64,000 nt of DNA from Steromphala cineraria (Eukaryota > Mollusca > Gastropoda > Trochida > Trochidae). The first letter of the stretch is position 1, and each line of letters opens with the position of its first letter. The notes below the pieces were generated by a model that ran no database searches, was not told the DNA's origin, and was given only the letters and a program-made list of their open reading frames with translations. The DNA lies in NCBI GenBank assembly GCA_916613615.1, contig OU744730.1, forward strand, positions 25,801,406-25,865,405, read 5' to 3'. Made by a program: the position numbers and the translations under genes. This document shows positions 12,888 to 24,385 of this stretch, piece by piece.

Positions 12888-14040
12888 TTTTTAGCTCATC
12901 TGGCCTGAAAGGCCTGATAGGCTCATGGCATGGCATGGTGTCCGGCATCCGTCAGTCCGTGCGTCTGTCCGTAAATTTTCGCATTTTTGACTTATTCTCT
13001 AGAACCTAAAGGCTAAGAAAGCTGAAATCCTTGACTAGTGAGGAATATAAATTGTAACTTTAGTGGCCCTGTGACCCCTAATGAGGGCCACAGGGGCCAT
13101 GCCCTAAAAACCTATTTTTGTCTTCTTTTCCAGAACCAAAAGCTTAGAAAGCTGAAATCTTGGATATGGACTCCTTGACTAGTGAGGTTTATAAATTTTG
13201 ACTAGTGACGATTACAATTTGTAGCTTTGGTGACCCTGTGACCCTTAATAAGTGGCACAGCTGCCACGCCCTAAAACTCTATTTTCATTTTCTTTCTGTA
13301 GAAGCAAAAGGTCTAGAAAGTTGTAACCTTGTGTACATACTCCTTGACTAGTGAGGATTATGATTTATAGTTTTGGTGACCCTGTGGCCCCTGATTTTCT
13401 TCTTCTTATCCACAACAAAAAGGCTTAGAAAGATTAAATCTTGTGTATGACTAGTCAAGATTATAAATTGTAGCTTTTGTGTCATTGTTGCCCCTGTTAA
13501 GGGCCACAGGGGCATCTTCCTTAAATCTTTTTCTCAAAAAGCATCAGGCCTAGAAAGCTGAAACTTTATTTGCTGACTCCTAATTTAGAAAAGGAGGATT
13601 TCAAATTGTACATTTGTTGACACATTTGCCACACCCTAAACCAAAATTGATATGAAGCCTGATGACCTACAGAGCCAATGGCTCTATTTTTTCTTCTTCT
13701 TAGGAACTTTTCTGGAAGCAAAAGAACTAAAAGCTGAAACTTTCTGTACAGACTTCTCAGCTAGTGGTGCTTATAATTTATAGATTTTGTCATTTACCCT
13801 TTAAAAAAGGCCAAAGGGCCAACGCCCTTAAAACCTATTTTTATCTTCTTCTCCAGAAGCAGAAGTCCTAGAAAGTTGAAAGCTTGTGTGTAGACTCTCT
13901 TTCCAACCTCTTACCCAGAGGGAAAAGTCTCCTTAGCTGATTAGGCTTGTAATCTATAGATTTGTTATTCCATATATAGTGTTCCTCTTACCATTACGGT
14001 AATTAATAGCCTGATGAGATACAAAGCAAATGGCTCTATG
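12888..14040 (+). mobile_element. TTTTTAGCTCATC element with degenerate ~146-bp units (oldest copy)
   Basis: Starts TTTTAGCTCATCTGGCC followed by a CGTCCGTC-rich segment. It then has degraded repeat units with GTGACCCTGTGACCCCT, CTTCTTCTCCAGAA and CTTGACTAGTGAGG words. A right end (CCTGATGACC, AGAGCCAATGGCTCT) lies near 13652-13692, and a second right-end-like piece lies near 14010-14040, so this is a composite or partly duplicated copy. Other copies: 19433-21238, 24386-26260, 48683-50214. Confidence 0.75.
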
Positions 14041-15039
14041 ATAGATTTTCTTTAATGTTGTTATAGTCTTATTAACTGTAAAGACAAAAGATCTCTCTTT
14101 GTATTTCCATTTATATATTTTCTCATAAGAAGTTATCTTTCTGGTTCAAATTTATCGAAGCGAACGTAAAAGGGATAAAATGAAGCACCTGTAAAATATC
14201 TTCAATATTCTCAATACCGTTGTTTGAAACCGAACTAGTCGTAAGAGAACCATTCAGAATAGAAAACAAGCCTATGAATAGCATTTTGATAAAATAACAA
14301 ATTTCACGTTTGACTAGGAAACAAGAAAAATCACATAAATAGTTTTTAAAAAAACAATAATAAATAATAACAAAAAAAAAACTTAAAAAAATCATGCTTA
14401 GATGGACAATCCCAGAAATAACTACTTATATACATGACTCTTTAAAATTATTACTTTTTACAAACATAAATAAAGCGAAATTCATTTTCGATCATTAAAT
14501 ATTAATAAACCTATTGACGTTTGGTTAGCGAACATTTTTTATTCTTAATTTATGAGATAATATATTCGTAAACGTGTTATATTAAAAAAAAGGACATGGT
14601 GGAATATAGTTTAGACATGATGTTTCATAAAGAGGAAATTTTGTTGATATTATTATACTTTTCAAATTAACTACTGTGATAAATATTACTTTTCTATTTC
14701 TGTACATATTCATCAATCAAATATTAAATATTTTACAAAAGTGATCTTAATTCATACACTCATTTTAAGGAGCCAGGTTGTTTTAAAACAGACCGGGTGC
14801 TCTGCTTTAGTTTGGTTGTCTGAGATATGTTTATTATTTCTCCGGTTTTTCTTTTAGATGTTGATTTTTTAAATTATTAATGTTTATACGAAAAATATGT
14901 AAGCGTAGGTAACTAGAGGTGTCCCGTATTAAGCTAACCGAAGTAGTAAACGATACAAATGCATGGAGTCGTCAAAACAATATATACAGATATCCACAAC
15001 GATGTTTCAGGAACATATTCATTAACTGATAGTCGCATC

Positions 15040-15142
15040 CAGTCTAAGTAAACCTAGCCTCAATAGTATCCGTTTCACTCCTGTACTGAGACTCAGTATA
15101 AGAGTGAAACGGATAATATTGAGGCTAGGTTTACTTAGACTG
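15040..15142. mobile_element. Foldback element, near-perfect ~50-bp hairpin
   Basis: The two halves starting CAGTCTAAGTAAACCTAGCC and ending in its complement pair almost throughout; the centre ACTGAGACTCAGT is also palindromic. The flanking 9-mers (15031-15039 and 15143-15151) agree at seven consecutive bases, GTCGCAT, consistent with a decayed 9-bp target duplication. It is the same family as 22364-22582. Confidence 0.8.
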
Positions 15143-15370
15143 TGTCGCATAATGTGTCAGATAGGTTGCAGTTGAAAAAAACGCATTGTGGGCGCTGATA
15201 CACACAAACACACGATTCAAACTACATCCATCTAAATATAAAAGCTACTACCATCTCTTATTTTATCTAATAATTTACCTTATTCCTATCAATTTGAGAC
15301 GACTGTATTTCATTTTTTGGGGGAAATTTTCTTCTCATACATAATACAAGGAATTATTTTAGGGGCATTA

Positions 15371-15500
15371 CAGTCTGATTTAATCAGTCTAGTTCCGAGG
15401 AATAAAAGTTTAAAACTCTCCACCGAGAATGGAACTAATCTCCGTAGAGTAAATATTTTGAATATATTTTTGTATTCCTTGGAACTAGACTGAATTTAAT
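15371..15500. repeat. Inverted-repeat (foldback) element
   Basis: TTTAATCAGTCTAGTTCCGA near 15380 is mirrored by GGAACTAGACTGAATTTAAT ending at 15500, giving ~27-base imperfect arms around a ~70-base centre. The CAGTCTGATT start resembles the end of the 23635-24055 element. No coding sequence. Confidence 0.6.
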
Positions 15501-16093
15501 AGAATATTCAATGGGTGAACAACTTCATTTTCTGAAAGCGATATTCCGGTATGGAATATTTTACCGTTCTCAAGCATGCTTGAAAAGGTTTAAGAATAAG
15601 TTACTATTTTAAAGGTGTTGTTCATCCATAGACATATATGATAGAATATGTTTGTATTCCGCAATGCCAAAGGTTCACGCTCAAAACTGATAAATTTCCC
15701 AAATGTCAATCGAAATAATGCAAGCAGAAAAGTATATTGACACATTCAATCTAAATACAATTTGCTCAACAATTTATTTATAAATTTAAGGGCAAACTGT
15801 TTTCAAAATGCCTTTCAAAGGTTAAAGTTTCTGAGATTACAGAAGGCATGATGTGTATGAAACAGGCATCACAATGAGAATGCCTGCCAGTCCGGATTCT
15901 GGTTATTTTTTATCCAACCTTGTAACTTATTTGTTTGTTATTCAATTTCATTATGAAAATCTACAGAACCCCACTTTAAAAGCTTATTCACTGCAGACAT
16001 GCATAAGGGGGCATGTTTGTGACGCCGATGGGTGATTGATAAATTCAAAATCCTTTTTTTGCACATGAAATTAGAAAAGGACATATGGGAATA

Positions 16094-16132
16094 CCTTTTT
16101 CCTCGAATTACAGCCGATTTTAATCAGACTGG
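16094..16132. repeat. Solo terminus of the CAGTCTGATTAAAATCG element
   Basis: TTTTTCCTCGAATTACAGCC followed by GATTTTAATCAGACTGG matches the right end of the element at 23635-24055. No matching left end was found nearby, so this is a truncated remnant about 0.9 kb upstream of the FIT2-type gene. Confidence 0.55.
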
Positions 16133-17043
16133 AAAAAATGTTGTCTCCATTTTAACCAGAAACATTCCGACAATCCGTTTAACTTGTTTGTTTCCGTTTT
16201 AAAAAATGCTATCGGTTCTTTTTTTATTATTAACGGTCCCGTTCCTATAATTTCTTGAAATGAATTCACATTAGGAGAATGGTAGAAGTAGGGGCTTGGT
16301 CATCCAATTTATGATTTTAGTTAGCGAGGCGTTTGCTAAAGACAAATGATCTAAGTTTTCATTAAAGCAAATCAATTCAACTTTAATAAAGACATGATGT
16401 TAAACAGATTAAATGAGAAAAAATACCTCAGTCTAAATGTTTTAAACAAAACCATTTTACAATATTTCATAAGTGTACTGAAACATAATATATTATGTCT
16501 AAATTCTATTTCTATTTATCATTTGTCAATATATCAATGCCAATAAACAAAATCGTTTTCAAAACAAAATACTAAAAAAAGAAATCATATCATCCTGCGT
16601 CGACTTTTGTGACGTTGATCTTATGACTCATAGTTTAGATTGTTATTGGTAAATTGAAAAATAATTTCATCAGACTAATTTTACCAAATGTTTCTGTCCA
16701 AATCTTCATAAGAATAATTCTCATACTTAAGGTATAATCAACCTATTTTATTTTATTTTTATTTGGGTAAATTCTATGCACCTGAAATCGAATGATGAAT
16801 AAATAAATGCAGAAACAAGCGGAGACATCGGATTGTTCTAAATTATTTATCGTACACGCTTTGCCAAATGATTCAGCTCCATACAGCGAAAGGCTACTGC
16901 GAAAGTGAAACGCAACGCTGCTGTAGAGCTGTACCGATTATTGGGTCACTTAATGATGAATATGCAAACCTCGAAACCTAAGCGCGATTACTTTAAGCCG
17001 ACATATACCGAGCGATTCCGTATGCTTCACACACTACAGCAAG

Positions 17044-18012
17044 ATGGCCGGAGAGAGCGGTGCGAAAGACGGTGGCAGTAGTTATTCGCGTCGACATTTC
17101 GAAGATGTTAACTCAAAGAAGAGAAGAGACAGTAAACCAAGTGGTAAAAAGCCTCTCCCACCACCAACACACGTTGGACATTTTTTCGTTGTTTTGTTGA
17201 TGAAAATTTGTCGATCTATCCTTCTGATCGACACGTCAGTGAAAATCGGCGTCTATCTTGTCGGGGTTATGATTGGATCCGTTTTCTGCGACCTGTTTGC
17301 TTTTCCAAGATCTTACTTCTCGAACAAAAGAAATATATTCAACGTTTACTTCGTGAAACTTGGATGGGGCTGGACTTTCTCCATGTTGCTGGTCTTTATT
17401 TTCCTGACAAGTTTTGTGTACTGCTGTGGAAGGTGGTCTGATGTAAGGAGGCATTTGATGCGACTAGCAGTAGGAACCTTCTGGTGGTACCTCTGTACTA
17501 AAACATTCGAGCTCATCGACAGCTCCGTTGGACAGTGCACAAGACCCGCGATTCGCAATAAGTATGAATGTCTACAAGCAGGAAAAGATTGGCTCGGATT
17601 GGATATATCGGGTCACGTCTTTTTGTTAATCCATTGCCTGTTGACGATATCTGAAGAAGTGAAAGTTTTCAAGGATTGGAAGAAAATCGGAGATATTCTT
17701 TATGATGATGAAGTCAAGGATAAGAGGAAAGTGACAGACAGTGACATATCACAGGGAAAAATCTCTCTGAAGTCTCTTACTCCAATCCTAAAGCTGAACG
17801 TTGTGTTCCTCAGTTTCTTAGTTGTGTTGTGGGAGTTTATGCTGCTTGCCAGTATTATTTACAGATTCCATACCCTTCCTCAGAAAGTAGCTGCAGCCTT
17901 TATTGCAGTGTTTTGTTGGTTTATTAGCTACAGAGTAATTTTTCGTAGTAAAGTTCCTTGGTTACCATGTCAACCCGGGGAAACATTTTTAAATTATATG
18001 AAATTGTATTGA
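17044..18012 (+). CDS. FITM2: FIT2/FITM2-type fat storage-inducing transmembrane protein
   Basis: Single uninterrupted frame of 322 residues. FIT proteins are polytopic ER membrane proteins needed for triglyceride partition into lipid droplets, and FIT2 has been linked to acyl-CoA diphosphatase activity. A charged 45-residue N-terminus precedes about six hydrophobic segments (roughly 46-63, 67-86, 110-128, 139-155, 187-204, 251-273 and 281-299; two may be one bent helix). The hallmark motifs are LGLDISGHVFLLIHC with His191 and YRFHTLPQKV with His276, matching the two family catalytic histidines. The ATG is in good context (GCAAGATGG) and is the first in frame. Human FIT2 is about 262 residues, so this protein is longer, mainly in the N-terminus and in the lysine-rich loop at about 215-245. 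Human FITM2 is split by an intron; here the frame is intact in one exon, and a conserved gene rather than a retrocopy is suggested by its full integrity. FITM1 is the alternative name, less likely outside vertebrates. Confidence 0.93.
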   Translation: MAGESGAKDGGSSYSRRHFEDVNSKKRRDSKPSGKKPLPPPTHVGHFFVVLLMKICRSILLIDTSVKIGVYLVGVMIGSVFCDLFAFPRSYFSNKRNIFNVYFVKLGWGWTFSMLLVFIFLTSFVYCCGRWSDVRRHLMRLAVGTFWWYLCTKTFELIDSSVGQCTRPAIRNKYECLQAGKDWLGLDISGHVFLLIHCLLTISEEVKVFKDWKKIGDILYDDEVKDKRKVTDSDISQGKISLKSLTPILKLNVVFLSFLVVLWEFMLLASIIYRFHTLPQKVAAAFIAVFCWFISYRVIFRSKVPWLPCQPGETFLNYMKLY

Positions 18013-18230
18013 TTTGATTTAACTTTCTAACAATATTTTAGCAATAGTTTCAGAAATATTCTCCCATTCTCCATACTTACAAAGTTACAATGAAAATTTT
18101 AAAAGGGAGCTTCTTGATGTACAAATTAGGGAAGGGATTTCTAATCCTAGTTTTTGTTTACTGTTGTTTATTCTTTTCATCAGTAATGAGAGATCATTTC
18201 AAAAGTGACATCTTCGATTAATAAAAGACA
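18013..18230 (+). other. FITM2 3' UTR
   Basis: AT-rich sequence after the stop, with a canonical AATAAA at 18220-18225. This predicts a short UTR of about 220-240 bases. No competing feature is seen on either strand. Confidence 0.6.
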
Positions 18231-19432
18231 ATGATTTGTTTTGTCAAAACGAGGAAATCATGTTTATTTATAATTATTTATACTATATTTAGTCTATATG
18301 AGTATATGTATATATTTATAAGATCATCAATGGGAAAATCTTTATCAGAGATCTCTCCACATGTTAATCATGTCCTGAACACCTCTTTATGTTCTATTAT
18401 TGATTATGCATGCATAATAATTGCATATGTTCCGTGAACAAATCCAATTAAATAATCATAAATTTGTTAAAAATCATAATTTTTTTGCATGTTCAAGACA
18501 GTTTTGTAATATTTCAACGCTCTTTCATTGTATCCAAGTCTGATATGAATTTTCCTTGTCAATATTCAGTTCAGCTTTAATGAATTTGAATTGTCAATGG
18601 TCCATGAAAAAAGATTCTAAGAATGTATCATTTTGACAAAAACTTCTCATATTTTTAAAACAGTGCTAACTAGGTTATAATAGTAGCTAAATTTAATATA
18701 ATGTGCCATAGGTCTATATTTGTGGATCATTACTTTGGTTAAAAGTCATAAATGATCTCATGAAGACAACTTGCCAAATTACTAGTCAATGGAATTTGTT
18801 ATTGAATTCACTAGTTTGTTGACAAATGGGCGTTGTTGCCTCTGTATAATTGAGTTCACTGTTTACATGGCATCCACATGTTTGATTAATTACTTGTACT
18901 GGTATACATCTCTGGTGGTATTCATGTCACAGCATGTAAATACCCAGCCGTGAACCCGCGTGTTCTCCAGGTGATCAGCAACGGGGGTCAATTTGGTAAT
19001 TAAGTTTGTTCAGGCCCCCCACAATCCCCATAGGCAACCTCCCAAAGTTCCCTGAAATTTAATTATCCTGAGTATTTAACACAGAAAATGTCTGTAAGAC
19101 CCAAGAAAATATCATGTTGGTCGTTGGGGACGTATTTTCTGAAGCAAATATCCAAATTTTTAATGAATTCACATTTCAGTGTGATTTTCATGAAAAGATG
19201 GTATGAAACCAATAAAACATAACTTGCTAATAATAGGAATCAACCTTTTATCAAGTGTGGAACATCCTTTATTTGTAGGACTCCTTGAAATTGAATATTA
19301 AATGGACTCCTAAAATATATTTATCCAGAGTCCCCAGTCAGTTTTGATTTGACTATGTAAAGCCCTGATCGAAAATGTTAAACTGAAATCACTTTTCCAA
19401 AAACCTTCTCTTGTCCATTCCATCCCACCTAA

Positions 19433-21238
19433 TTTTTAGCTCATCAGGACTGAAAGTCCAGATGGGCTTATGGCATGGCCCGTCGTCCGGCGTCCGTCGT
19501 CCGTTGTCCGTCCGTAAACTTTTGACACTTTCGTCTTCTTCTCATGAACCATACACATTAGAGAGCTGAAATTTTGTGTACAAGTACCTTAGCATATGGA
19601 GATTCTAATTTGTAACTTTGGTGACCCTGTGACCCCAAATAGGGTCACAGGGGTCACAACTTTAAAAACCTATTTTCATCTTCTTCTCCAGTTCTAGAAG
19701 GACTAGAGAGTTAAAAATGATATGTGCAGACTCCTTGGCCAATGGGGATTCTAATTTGTAACTTTGGTGACCCTGTGATCCCAAATAGGGTCACAGGGGT
19801 CACAACCTTAAATACCTATTTTCATCTTCTTCTCCAGTTCTAAAAGGAGTAGAGAGTTAAAAATGATATGTGCAGACTCCTTGGACAATGGAGATTCTAA
19901 TTTGTAACTTTGGTGACCCTGTGACCCCAAATAGGGTCACAGGGGTCACAACCTTAAAAACTTATTTTCATCTTCTTCTCCAGTTCTAAAAGGACTAGAG
20001 AGTTAAAAACGTTATGTGCAGACTCCTTGGCCAATGGGGATTCTAAATTGTAGATTTTGTGACCCCATGACCCCAAATAGGGTCACAGGGGTCACAACCT
20101 TAAATACCTATTTTCATCTTCTTCTCCAGTTCTAAAAGGAGTAGAGAGTTAAAAATTATATGTGCAGACTCCTTGGACAATGGAGATTCTAATTTGTAAC
20201 TTTGGTGACCCTGTGACCCCAAATAGGGTCACAGGGGTCACAACCTTAAAATCTTATTTTCATCTTCTTCTCCTGTTCTAAAAGGACTAGAGAGTTAAAA
20301 ACGATATGTGCAGACTCCTTGGCCAATGGGGATTCTAAATTGTAGATTTCGTGACCCCATGACCCCAAATAGGGTCACAGGGGTCACAACCTTAAAAACC
20401 TATTTTCATCTTCTTCTCCAGTTCTAAAAGGACTAGAGAGTTGAAAGTGATATGTGCAGACTCCTTGGACATTGGGGATTCTAATTTGTAACTTTGGTGA
20501 ACCTGTAACCCCAAATAGGGTCACAGGGGTCACAACCTTAAAAACCTATTTTCATCTTCTTCTCCAGTACTAAAAGGACTATAGAGTTGAAAATGATATG
20601 TGCAGACTCCTTGGACATTGGGGATTCTAATTTGTAACTTTGGTGAACCTGTAACCCCAAATAGGGTCACAGGGGTCACAACCTTAAAAACCAATTCTCA
20701 TCTTCTTCTCCAGTTCCAAAAGGTCTAGAGAGTTAATATTGATATGTGCAGACTCCTTGGACAATGGGGATTCTAATTTGTAACTTTGTTGACCCTGTGA
20801 CCCCAAATAGGGTCACAGGGGTCACAACCTTGAAAACCTATTTTCATCTTCTTCTCAAATTCCAAAAGGTCTAAAGAGCTGAAATTATATGTGCATACTC
20901 CTTGGCCAATTGGGATTCTAAACTGTAGGTTTTGTGACCCCATGACCCCAAATAGGGTCACAGGGGTCACAATCTTAAAAACCTATTTTTCTCCATTAGA
21001 TGACAGTCTATGGCAAATTTATTTCTCCTTGGATATTTTAGTGTGGACTTCTTTCACTGTCTGATATTGGCGATCCAGAAAGTGTTGAATAATAATACAT
21101 TAAATTTTGTTTTGTAATTTTTTGATAGGTTTTTTTGCAATAAGTAACATCAGTTTCATTTTTAGCTCATCTTGCCTGTATAAAGCAAACTTGATATGAT
21201 GCCTGATGAGCTACAGAGCCAATGGCTCTATTTTTTTT
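19433..21238 (+). mobile_element. TTTTTAGCTCATC element with ten ~146-bp tandem units
   Basis: Left end TTTTTAGCTCATCAGGACTG with a GGACT/AGTCC hairpin, then a CGTCCG-rich segment. About ten units follow at a spacing of ~146 bases (GGTGACCC starts at 19620, 19766, 19912). Each carries GTGACCCTGTGACCCC and AGGGTCACAGGGGTCAC arms of a hairpin plus CTTCTTCTCCAGTTCTA. The right end has TTTTTAGCTCATCTTGCC and CCTGATGAGCTACAGAGCC then GGCTCTATTTTTT. No transposase is present; the element is nonautonomous or satellite-like. Confidence 0.85.
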
Positions 21239-22363
21239 GTTCATAGTGTTTGGTAGAAAGTTATACATTTATTGCTTTTTTTGGAGTGAAAAGGCTGGTT
21301 TTTGGTTTAAAAAGGCCTTTCTTAGGCACTCATTGGCTCTTTCAGATAACTTTTATCAGCTTTTAGATAAAGGACTTTTTGCAGTATGTTTTAAGTGAAT
21401 TTTAAGAAATAAGAGAAAATATGTGGAAGCTACAATGTGAATTAAAATGAAATAAAAAATTTGGATATTTAATGAACCAATCATCCATTTATTGGATCAG
21501 AGTGATAAGATAAGATATTTTATAATATTATAATGTTATATGAACATCTTCATTAAATTTTCAATCACAGAATGATGAGTCACAAGTTTTTTAATCCTTA
21601 GTGCAGGAAAAACGTCCATGTGCTGTTTATTTTGTCCTATTGGATTTTTTTTTTTGATTGGATTGGTTTGTATTTTTGATTCATTGTGTATTTGCATAAT
21701 TAATTGTTTTCTTACCCTGCTATGATGTTTGTGTGAATGTTGAATATCAGTTTCTGAAGCCTGAATTGACTGCCATTTTGCTATTTGAATGATCAACCTC
21801 ATCAAGTAGCATTTATTGTGTCAGCATGAAACCCGCAATAAATATTATTATCAATAAATTCCTTTACTCTGTTTACTTTGCTTTCTTTATAACTATACAT
21901 TTATCATTACAAGGTTTGCCAGGGCAACTCTGACAGCTTTGACTTTCAATAACGGGAGTACATAGATTCACTGCGCCTTTGGCAGCACCGATAGTTCATT
22001 TCAGCAGTGATCAATCTACAGATATGACCCTCTGAGTCAAGGGACTCACTACCAAAAAGTCTTGTGAGTCCAAGCTGATTTAAACGAGTCCTTTTATAAG
22101 TAAGCACATAGTTTCACAAAAAATACTATGCATCCCAGGACCCACAGCTTAAATTTCTATGAGTCCTTTCTAAATTTTATGAGTATTTGAAGCAGGACTC
22201 GCAGGTAAATTAATCCCTGATTCAGTCAGGGTAATAATATGTAAAGCTTTGAGCAACTGCGTAGCGGATGGATATATGCCCATTATTAGTGGACTATTAG
22301 GTATTATTATTTTCATCAGCTATAAAAGTATGTAGCTTATAGCAACAGATTCTAACGTCTATA

Positions 22364-22582
22364 CAGTCTAAGTAAACCTAGCCTCAAGTCTAGAAAGGCC
22401 TAGTAGAGGGTCGCGTCAGCCCAATTATCGAAATTACAAAGCCACAATAGTCTGTCTTCGCACATATAATGTGGAGGGTCATAGGTCGTAGAAAGGTCGG
22501 TTGACGCGACCCTCTACTAGGCCTTGCTAGACTCAGTATAGGAGTGAAACTGATAATATTGAGGCTAGGTTTACTTAGACTG
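22364..22582. mobile_element. Foldback element with exact 9-bp target duplication
   Basis: Ends CAGTCTAAGTAAACCTAGCC and its complement. ACGTCTATA occurs at 22355-22363 and again at 22583-22591. Inside is a second inverted repeat, AGGCCTAGTAGAGGGTCGCG and its complement, separated by about 80 bases. The outer arms are shared with 15040-15142, whose interior differs. Confidence 0.85.
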
Positions 22583-23634
22583 ACGTCTATACAAAGGGGT
22601 TCTGTATGATGCTGTATGTAAAGTTAAAGTCTAGTGACTGGACATAGATATAGTAACATATTATAAAAAGCCTTATATGTAACTTTATATTTATATATTT
22701 CTTCATTGACCACAATATCCAAAACCAATTTTGTCCAGTATATTTTGGAAGTGAACAAAATTAGTTTCTTAATGTGTTTTTTTAATCATTTGTTTTCCGT
22801 TTTTAAGTTAATTCCTACAATATAATACTGAAAATTACTGGTATACAAACACATTTTAACACACAATTTCAGTATCGTTGTATCTTTATTAGAACAAGCA
22901 TGTAATAGGAAAAATATTGGTCTTCAATGATAAGATTATCTGACAAAATGATTTGTTCCAATGGTCCACATTTTGTGATCAATGAAAGAACAAAAACAAG
23001 TTTGCTTGGTGTTTTATTCCATGATCCTATAAACAAAAGGTGAAAAAAGGTATACAGTTTATTCAGATCATTCGGGATATGTGAACACAAATAAGTATTG
23101 TAATAAATGATAACTCTGGCTGCACTAGAAAACTCATCTTTCTCAGACACAAAAGAGACATAAGTGATAAAACAGTTAATTTCTTTGGAACAAATATTGA
23201 TGTGGGAGAAAGACATTTAAATTTCAGTACGATGACTGAAATTCACATGATAAAAAAGTTCATGTTTGATATTCAAAATCAAAATTGCACATTTCAGTGA
23301 TAAAAACCTAGATACATATAAATAAGAAAAATAAGACTAGAAATTACTGTTAAGAAATACTCCATTTTCTTGTAATTTTTCTCTACCGGTATATCACCTT
23401 TCCCAAGATATTATGTTTTCCTTTTTCATGTTTAAAGGTTACCAAAGATAAAAGGCACACATCAAAGAAGTGAAATACATATACATGTACTTATATAGTC
23501 TTCTTGCAAAACCACCTTGAAACCAAATATATTTCTACCTCCATTGGTATACAAGTTGAGTGTAGCAAATTATTTTGTCATTAAACAGACACCAAAGAGA
23601 ACGTCATGTTCGTGTTTGAAAAGCATTCATTGCA

Positions 23635-24055
23635 CAGTCTGATTAAAATCGACTGAGGAATAAAATATAAAAAATATTGTCTCTATCGGGGCTCGAACCA
23701 GCCAGAACATCCTCTCCGTCTTGGTCTGAATGCACCCACCTCTATCGCATGTTCCTATTACCAGTTTAGCGCAGACAAACTCAGTCATAAGCTATCCAAT
23801 CACATTTAAATAGCGTTTTGTGACGATTATGTATAACGAATGGTTCACTGGAGTTACCTGCCCCTGCATGATATCGAAGCTTTTACTGCACGCCTTCCGA
23901 TTGGCAAGATGAGCTTGTGTCGGAACATGTGGGTAATAGGGGTGCCTTCAGACTGTGAATGAGAGGAAAGTCGGGCTGGTTGAAGTTCAAACTCCACTAG
24001 AGACAATATTTTTACACTTTTTTTCCTCGAATCACAGTCGATTTTAATCAGACTG
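23635..24055. mobile_element. 421-bp inverted-repeat element with exact 10-bp target duplication
   Basis: Starts CAGTCTGATTAAAATCGACT and ends with the complement after CCTCGAATCACAGTC. ATTCATTGCA precedes (23625-23634) and follows (24056-24065). The arms extend inward imperfectly (GTCTCTATCGGGGCTCGAAC against CAAACTCCACTAGAGAC). A target duplication of 9-10 bp suggests a Mutator-like transposase acting in trans; none is encoded here. Confidence 0.85.
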
Positions 24056-24385
24056 ATTCATTGCACAACATAATAAAACACTTTATACTCATGGAATCAG
24101 TGTTTTAAATAAGCATCTGCCCGTTTGCCAAACACCAACGGTTATTCATTTCAAACACTGCATGGAATACACTTGAAGTGAACACACAAACATTAATGGT
24201 AACGTCCCTCACTAACGTGTGACAGTGTTGGCCACCTTTCATATGATAAACGGTTATACCATTTACTTGTAATACAATCGTAAGAAATGTATTTTATCTC
24301 TCATTAAACTTGACTTTTGAACTTTCAGATCATTTCCGATCTTAACTACTAGTAATTTAAATCCTATTTTGTCCTGAAAATTGAT

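Noticed and set aside
23690..24000. B box-like GGGGCTCGAACCAGCC considered as tRNA or SINE
   Set aside because: There is no A box or cloverleaf and it lies in the arm of an inverted-repeat element.
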